Source: Lanius collurio
Lineage: Eukaryota > Chordata > Aves > Passeriformes > Laniidae
DNA length: 64,000 nucleotides
Assembly (NCBI GenBank): GCA_020086605.1
Contig: JACBWW010000021.1
Location: 4,008,711-4,072,710, forward strand
Direction of reading: 5' to 3'
Made by a program: the position numbers and the translations under genes. Positions within the stretch are counted from its first letter, which is position 1; each line of letters begins with the position of its first letter. The notes under the pieces were generated by a model, which was given only the letters and a program-made list of their open reading frames with translations, was not told the DNA's origin and did not search any database. Positions 58,501 through 64,000 of the stretch are shown in pieces.

Positions 58501-61500
58501 ACTGTGTACAGACATCTGTTACATATTTTTAAATGGTGGTACCAAGTATTAAATGTGGGGCTTTTCCACTGGAACTATTCTTGCACTAGAAATGCAGATG
58601 GGATCTCTGTCCCATCCTTGTGAGGACAAGTAGCCCTGTGGGCTGCTGAGGTGATGGAAGTGAGTTCCTGGAACGTGGGCCTCTGGTTTCAACACTCCCA
58701 TTGGCTGCTCACCGAGTCCATTGGCATCTGGCTTTATCTCTGAACTAGGTATGATAATTACAGGATGTTGGTCAACTGTTAAGTTTCCTGAAGATAATCT
58801 GCATGCAAAGATGCTAAAAAAGTCATGTGAATAAAAATATTTATTGTATATGAATGAACCCAAATTGTGTTGTATGTGTCTCATAGGTTTTTTACTGTTT
58901 TCTGCAAGTCACAGCTTAAGGCCTTGCCTGTTGGCTGTTTCACATCAGTCCTGTGCTGCTGCTACTTGCCATCCCACTTCAGTATTTGTTTTGGTCCTGG
59001 TTTTTGAATTTCCCTTTACAGGAAGATTCTAGGCTCCTTATATGGAAAAAAATATTTTTAAAAAATTACTTTTTTTCCATTAGTTCTGTTGATTTTTTTT
59101 CTCAGTTAATACAAGAGCCACAATCTTTTATTTAAAGCTCTGGTCTAAGGGCTAGTAAAGTAATGGAAAAGGTTATCAGTAACTTCAGTGTCTTTCAAAT
59201 GTGCTTTTGTCATTGGAAAACAAGACCATCAGTTTCAACCATGAGTTTTCAGTGTTTTTTTTGACAGTACAAGAGTAACTTATTCTTTAACTTAACAAGT
59301 TATACTTATTGTATAGTTGGTTCCAGGAACTGGAGCCTTTGGAAGACTCTCTGGGTACCAAAAAAATAATTAATTTACAGGACTTGGTAGATAAAATTCC
59401 TCATTTTGCAGAGGAGCTGCTTGTTTATAACTGGGATCCTTTGCTCCCATTCCTATAAGACTGTTATAAACTCATGAGTTATATATAGCCATATGTAATT
59501 AAGTGTAGAGAGAAATATAGAAAACTTTCCTGTTCTGAATGAATTTTTTTTATTTAGCTTTGCTTTCTTGTGCTTTTTTTCCTAAACCCAAGCTTCTTAA
59601 AATACTAACATTAATAAACAAATAATCCTTTTTTTTACATTCAAGAGATAGCTGCCTTGACAAAATAAGTACCAACTTCTGAACTTTATCTTTGGCTGGG
59701 TTGTATTGACCTCTTCTTGCATCAAAATGAAGTTTAGCAGAGAAACCTGGTAGTGAGCTGACTCCTAGTTCGTTGATGAACAAGCAGTGCTGACAGGACA
59801 CCTTGGGCCTGGCTTGCCCAAGAGGTGGGGCAAGGTCTGTCCTTTGGGACTGCGTGGTCTGGTGAGATAAGAGAACAGGAGAAGGCTTCCCAAAGTGAAG
59901 TGTTTGTTGGGAGCCTGAGGATGCTGTCTCTAATGCTGATGGAAGTACTGTTGTTTCCTGCTTGTTGCCTTCTGTGTGAGTCATGATATCTGAGTTGGAA
60001 TGTGTTTTCTTTGCTCTGGTTTTGGGAAAAGAATGGATAAAGAAGCCCTTTTTAAAAGCACTTCTTCATGAAACCTACTTCTTGGTGAAAAACATCTGTT
60101 GTGCTTGGCCTTGCTGGATCAGCACTTGGACATATGTGAGCATGGCTAGTACTCCCCCAGGAGAAAAACGTCACTTGGATGCTTGGATATGGTATGACTA
60201 AAATCTGAATCAAGCGGGTTCCCCTGATACTCCCTTTGGATTAGCTGCAGAGAAGTGCATGGAAGGACAAACCTATCTCTAAATGACAAATTCAGCAAAA
60301 CTATTGACGCTAATCTGGGAGTAAATATTGACTTGGAGAGTATTCAGATGTCCTGGACTTTTTTCCACAGTAAAGGTGATTGCTGTAGTCCTGACTTGGT
60401 AACATCAAACCATTAGTTGCTTGTTTATTGTACTTGTATTTTTGGCTATTTTTATCTAAAACACATACTTTCTACGAAAGTAAATAACGAAATATTTTTG
60501 CTTATTGGATTGGCAAAAAGAAGCAAGAGCCTGTCCAATCCCACCCTGCATAATTACAATAAAATGTCATCCCATGACACAAGCTGCCCAAAAGAGTGAT
60601 AAATTGTATGGAATGGATGCAATTACTTAATCTGGCAGAAATGAAAACTATCTCATTTTCTTGTAGTTCTGGGGAGCTGCATTCACTGGGGAAGTGAGTG
60701 GGAAATAGTGGGCAAAACTCCTTGCAGATTTTCAGGGTCTCTATGCAGAATTGAAGCACTTTACTAAACCAGCGTAAGAATAAGGATTTAAAAGAATAAA
60801 GTGTGTTAACCATTGACTTGTTAGTATTGTTCAGTTTTGTTGGCCCAGGAAATACTGTTCATGTGTTGCAAAACAGGGGTTAAGGCAGGATGTCTGTTTT
60901 GGTTTTTTTTTTTTGGTAGTGATAAGCAGCCATTAAAAATGTAATTTCTTATAGTCCTTTTCTTCAGGCATTGCTTGTACTCATTAATACATATTGCACA
61001 CCAGAAAGATTGTATCTTTCTTTCTTTCTTACTTCCCCCCTCCAATTCAGACATTTGCTCAGATTAAGGCAATTGCAATACTTTTGTTTCTTCCCATAGA
61101 AATGTTTACAGTTTTGCAGGCTCAGGTTCACATTTATTACGTAGGCACTTACAATGTTGCTGTAATTAATCAGTTGTCATAAAGCTGTGCCTTCTGCCTG
61201 TATTTGTTGCTGGCCAAATTCATCATGCCATGGCTGAATGCAAAGTGAGAGTTGTGAGCATGTTTAAAATTTAATTAAGAATAATTTTAAACAAGAAAAA
61301 CATCCTTATGCAGTTTTGAATCGTGAGGGCATGAAAGGGCTAAAATATCTTTACTGCTTTCATACTGTTAAAATGGGACAGAAACTGTCATTTTCTGATT
61401 TCTTTTGAACCATAGTGCTTGTGATTGAGTTGTGATTGTTTCCACTGCCTTGAAATGGGAAGAGGGGGAGTCTGGTGGGGTCCACTGCAACAGGGGAGAA

Positions 61501-64000
61501 ACTGTTTCCAAATGTATCTTCCTGGCATTTGAAGATTCAGAAAGGTGGGGGTTGTTTCTGCTTTTTGTTTTGCTGTTTCCTTAATGTTATGTTAGAAGGG
61601 CTTTGCAAAAAGCCTGTTTCCTCAGACCATACAGCTACTCTGTTAGAGCAGGGAGCACAGTGTGAAGCAGTGATTGCACTGAAGTTGCATTCCTTTCAGC
61701 AAGTCTTCACCTATCTCCAAGAGTGAGTACTCGAGTAGAAGATTAAAAGTCACTATAGAAGACTGTCTGACTTTAAGCAGTTTGTGCAGCAGCAGTGGAC
61801 TTTGACTAAAAAATCCCAAATCCAAAAGACAACATATGAAATTTGGCAACCCTTTTTTAAAGGTCACTCTATTGCCTCTGGCATATGGGTTATATAAAGC
61901 AGCAAGTGAAGCTCACAGTGTTGGAGGAGTTACTTGGTTTCCTTTGCCAGTATTTTCTAATAGGCTGTTCCTGTTGTCTTGCAGATTCAAGAGTTTTCAC
62001 ATTCACATTTTAAGTCCCCATTTTTCAGTTTGCAGACACATGGGTGTTTTGCCTGAAGCATTAAGTGACGTCAGGTGAGGGTCAGTGTGCTGAAATAACC
62101 TGCCCTCAAGCACAAATAAGTTTAGACTCTATGGCCAAGAAATGACCTTTGATTTCTTATTACCTGATGCAATAAGGGTCCTATTCACTTTGCTTAGGCC
62201 AAGTCCCAACCACTTAAATAGGTTTTCTTGAGCAGGAATGGTTACAAAATTCCCTAAACATGGTATAATGGTGGCAGAGATTTCTGGATTGTAGATGACT
62301 TCAATACACAAAATTAGATTTTGCTATTGTTGAGGTCAGAAGAGAGAAGTGACACCATTGTGACTTGCACAGCTGCCAACTCTGAAACTACCACTATGAA
62401 GTACAGTTTCTAAGCTACATCTGATTAACAGAGATAGTGAGCAAAGAAACTTATGTGTTAAAACTTTTCTTGTATATCGACAGAAAATAATACCTTACTC
62501 TGAAATGTACAGACCAAAGGCTGTGCATGCTGTCAGTGGGTAGATCTGTATCATGGTAGTCACGCTTCCCACTTTAGGTATCCTCCTAATCCAGGTGTGT
62601 TGTTAAGCTGTGAGGTGCAGGGTCTCACAAAACTAAGTATAATAATTCTGCTGAAAGTGCTGTGTTGCAAGCATGTTGGGGCTACCTTATTGTGAATAGA
62701 GTATGGCTTAATGGGGAGGCAGGATAGAGTCACCTCTTTACTATGCTGTGACTAACTGCTGCTGGTGTCCACTGTTTTGTTAAAAATGGGTTTTCTTTAA
62801 CCTACCTTTCTTTGCAAGCCCATGCAGGAATTACAGGGAAGTATGGTATTTCTTAGTTTTGTCTCTTCAACTCTTCTGGTTTTTGCAGATGTAAGAGTGG
62901 GTACTTGTGTGCATTAGTTTTGGTGAATGACTTTTCAAGTAGCAAAGTTGATTCAGCTCTTTCAAAATCAGACTACAGTCATGTCTTACTCCTACAGTCA
63001 AGCAAGCCCCTATTGGAAGCACTATTGAGTTTACTTATAGGCTGAGAAAAACTCTAGAACCTGAGCTGGAAAGGGTGACTGGAAGTCAGAAAGGCATCTT
63101 CCTGACTTGTTTAGGTTTTTTGCATAATGCTATTAGCAAGGGTGACAAGGGCTGTTGGTGTTTCTGCAAGGTTAGGATCTTTTATCTGTCAACCATAAAT
63201 TTCTTCTTCACAGGCCACTGGATGGCATCTTCCAAACCATAAATTTCCTAATAGGGAGATTTTAATCTGCAGCTGGTGAAAGGTTTCAACTTCCCTGCTC
63301 AGTGAATGATAATCATACATTCAAGGACTCCTGGGCTTTGTGTTTTTGTGTCAAGGAATGGTATCTCCTGTAGGAGTGTAACAGTTCATGCAGTTTACAC
63401 TAAATGGACTGAAATACTAACTGTCATCTAGACCACCAGAGTACATGAGGCGTAGCAGCAAGACAAGATTTGTAGGATGTCTAAAATCCCTTTCAAGCTG
63501 ACAGGGTAAGAATAAACAACTCCCTCTCCCAACACTTGAAGGATCTTGCAGTTCAGTTTTAAAATGCAGGAGGGTGAAGGGTTTGCCACGTGGAGGTATG
63601 ATTGATACAAGCATTAGGATATTTCTGGAACCTGAACCAAATAAGGACTTCAGGAAAGTTATATTCAGTGCCATCAGTCTGGGGGATAGAATTGAGAATG
63701 TAAATAGTTTCTGGATTTCTGAACATAGGGATTTTACACTTCTTCTGCTGTACTAATCATGGTGAATCTTAATTTCACTTTCTTGAAAAGATGCAATGAT
63801 AGCATCGTCATCTTTACTAATAAAAGCTTAGTAACTTAGTGTTTTCCCTTTTTTTCTCCATTAACATCTTCTTCCAATAGAAAAGAGATGCACCTCTGCA
63901 AATGTACCCCTTTAAGTGGTAAAGGCTTGGCAGCACAACTGGCATGTGATGCTACTATCTTGGTTGTCAGTCCAGTTTTGGAATTGAACTATTTGTAAGA
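55521..64000. other. AT-rich block after the island, possibly intron 1 of THSD4
   Basis: About 8.5 kb without a recognisable exon or repeat. Open frames reach 144 codons (59550-59984, - strand) but have no recognisable domain. If the island at 54.6-55.5 kb is a + strand promoter, this is the start of a long first intron, which would suit a large gene such as THSD4. Otherwise it is intergenic. Confidence 0.45.

Noticed and set aside
59550..59984. 144-codon open frame on the - strand
   Set aside because: No recognisable domain, no splice or promoter context, and the sequence looks like ordinary intronic or intergenic DNA.

Overview
The window looks like avian, probably songbird-type, nuclear chromosomal DNA. 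It is AT-rich with GC-rich CpG islands, has spliceosomal introns, and carries CR1 retrotransposon fragments (one with the inverted CATAGAAT-type 3' tail) with no mammalian-type SINEs. Nothing in it looks bacterial, and no operons, CRISPR arrays, tRNAs or rRNAs were found.

Only one protein-coding gene can be read with confidence: the 3' half of LRRC49 on the + strand. Seven exons at 3580-3663, 6158-6309, 8378-8615, 9838-10023, 13814-13923, 14578-14731 and 16742-16948 join in frame across GT-AG introns. They encode the C-terminal 376 residues of a protein usually about 690 residues long, a subunit of the tubulin polyglutamylase complex. The N-terminal leucine-rich-repeat exons lie upstream of base 1. 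Poly(A) signals follow at 17106, 17370 and 17783. The intron that opens the window holds a GC-rich 30-bp minisatellite. Another intron holds an (ATT)n microsatellite with an assembly gap, ending 46 bases before a splice acceptor.

From about 17.8 kb to the end no coding exon is convincing. This block holds a CR1 3' end in reverse orientation (18.3-18.7 kb), a probable worn CR1 piece (33.1 kb), a CpG island with two CTCF-like sites (38.4-38.9 kb), T/G-rich runs (31.3 and 39.8 kb), two diverged copies of a 0.9-kb repeat in direct orientation (45.9-46.9 and 49.9-50.8 kb), a second CR1 tail (52.3 kb), and a strong CpG island (54.6-55.5 kb) with GC boxes, a CTCF-like site and a consensus splice donor at its 3' edge. 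In human, THSD4 follows LRRC49 on the same strand, so the last island is the best candidate for a THSD4 first exon and promoter. That is inference from gene order; no THSD4 coding exon was recognised.

I found no undescribed multi-gene system. The leads are the regulatory islands, the paired 0.9-kb repeats and the unstable repeats inside LRRC49 introns.
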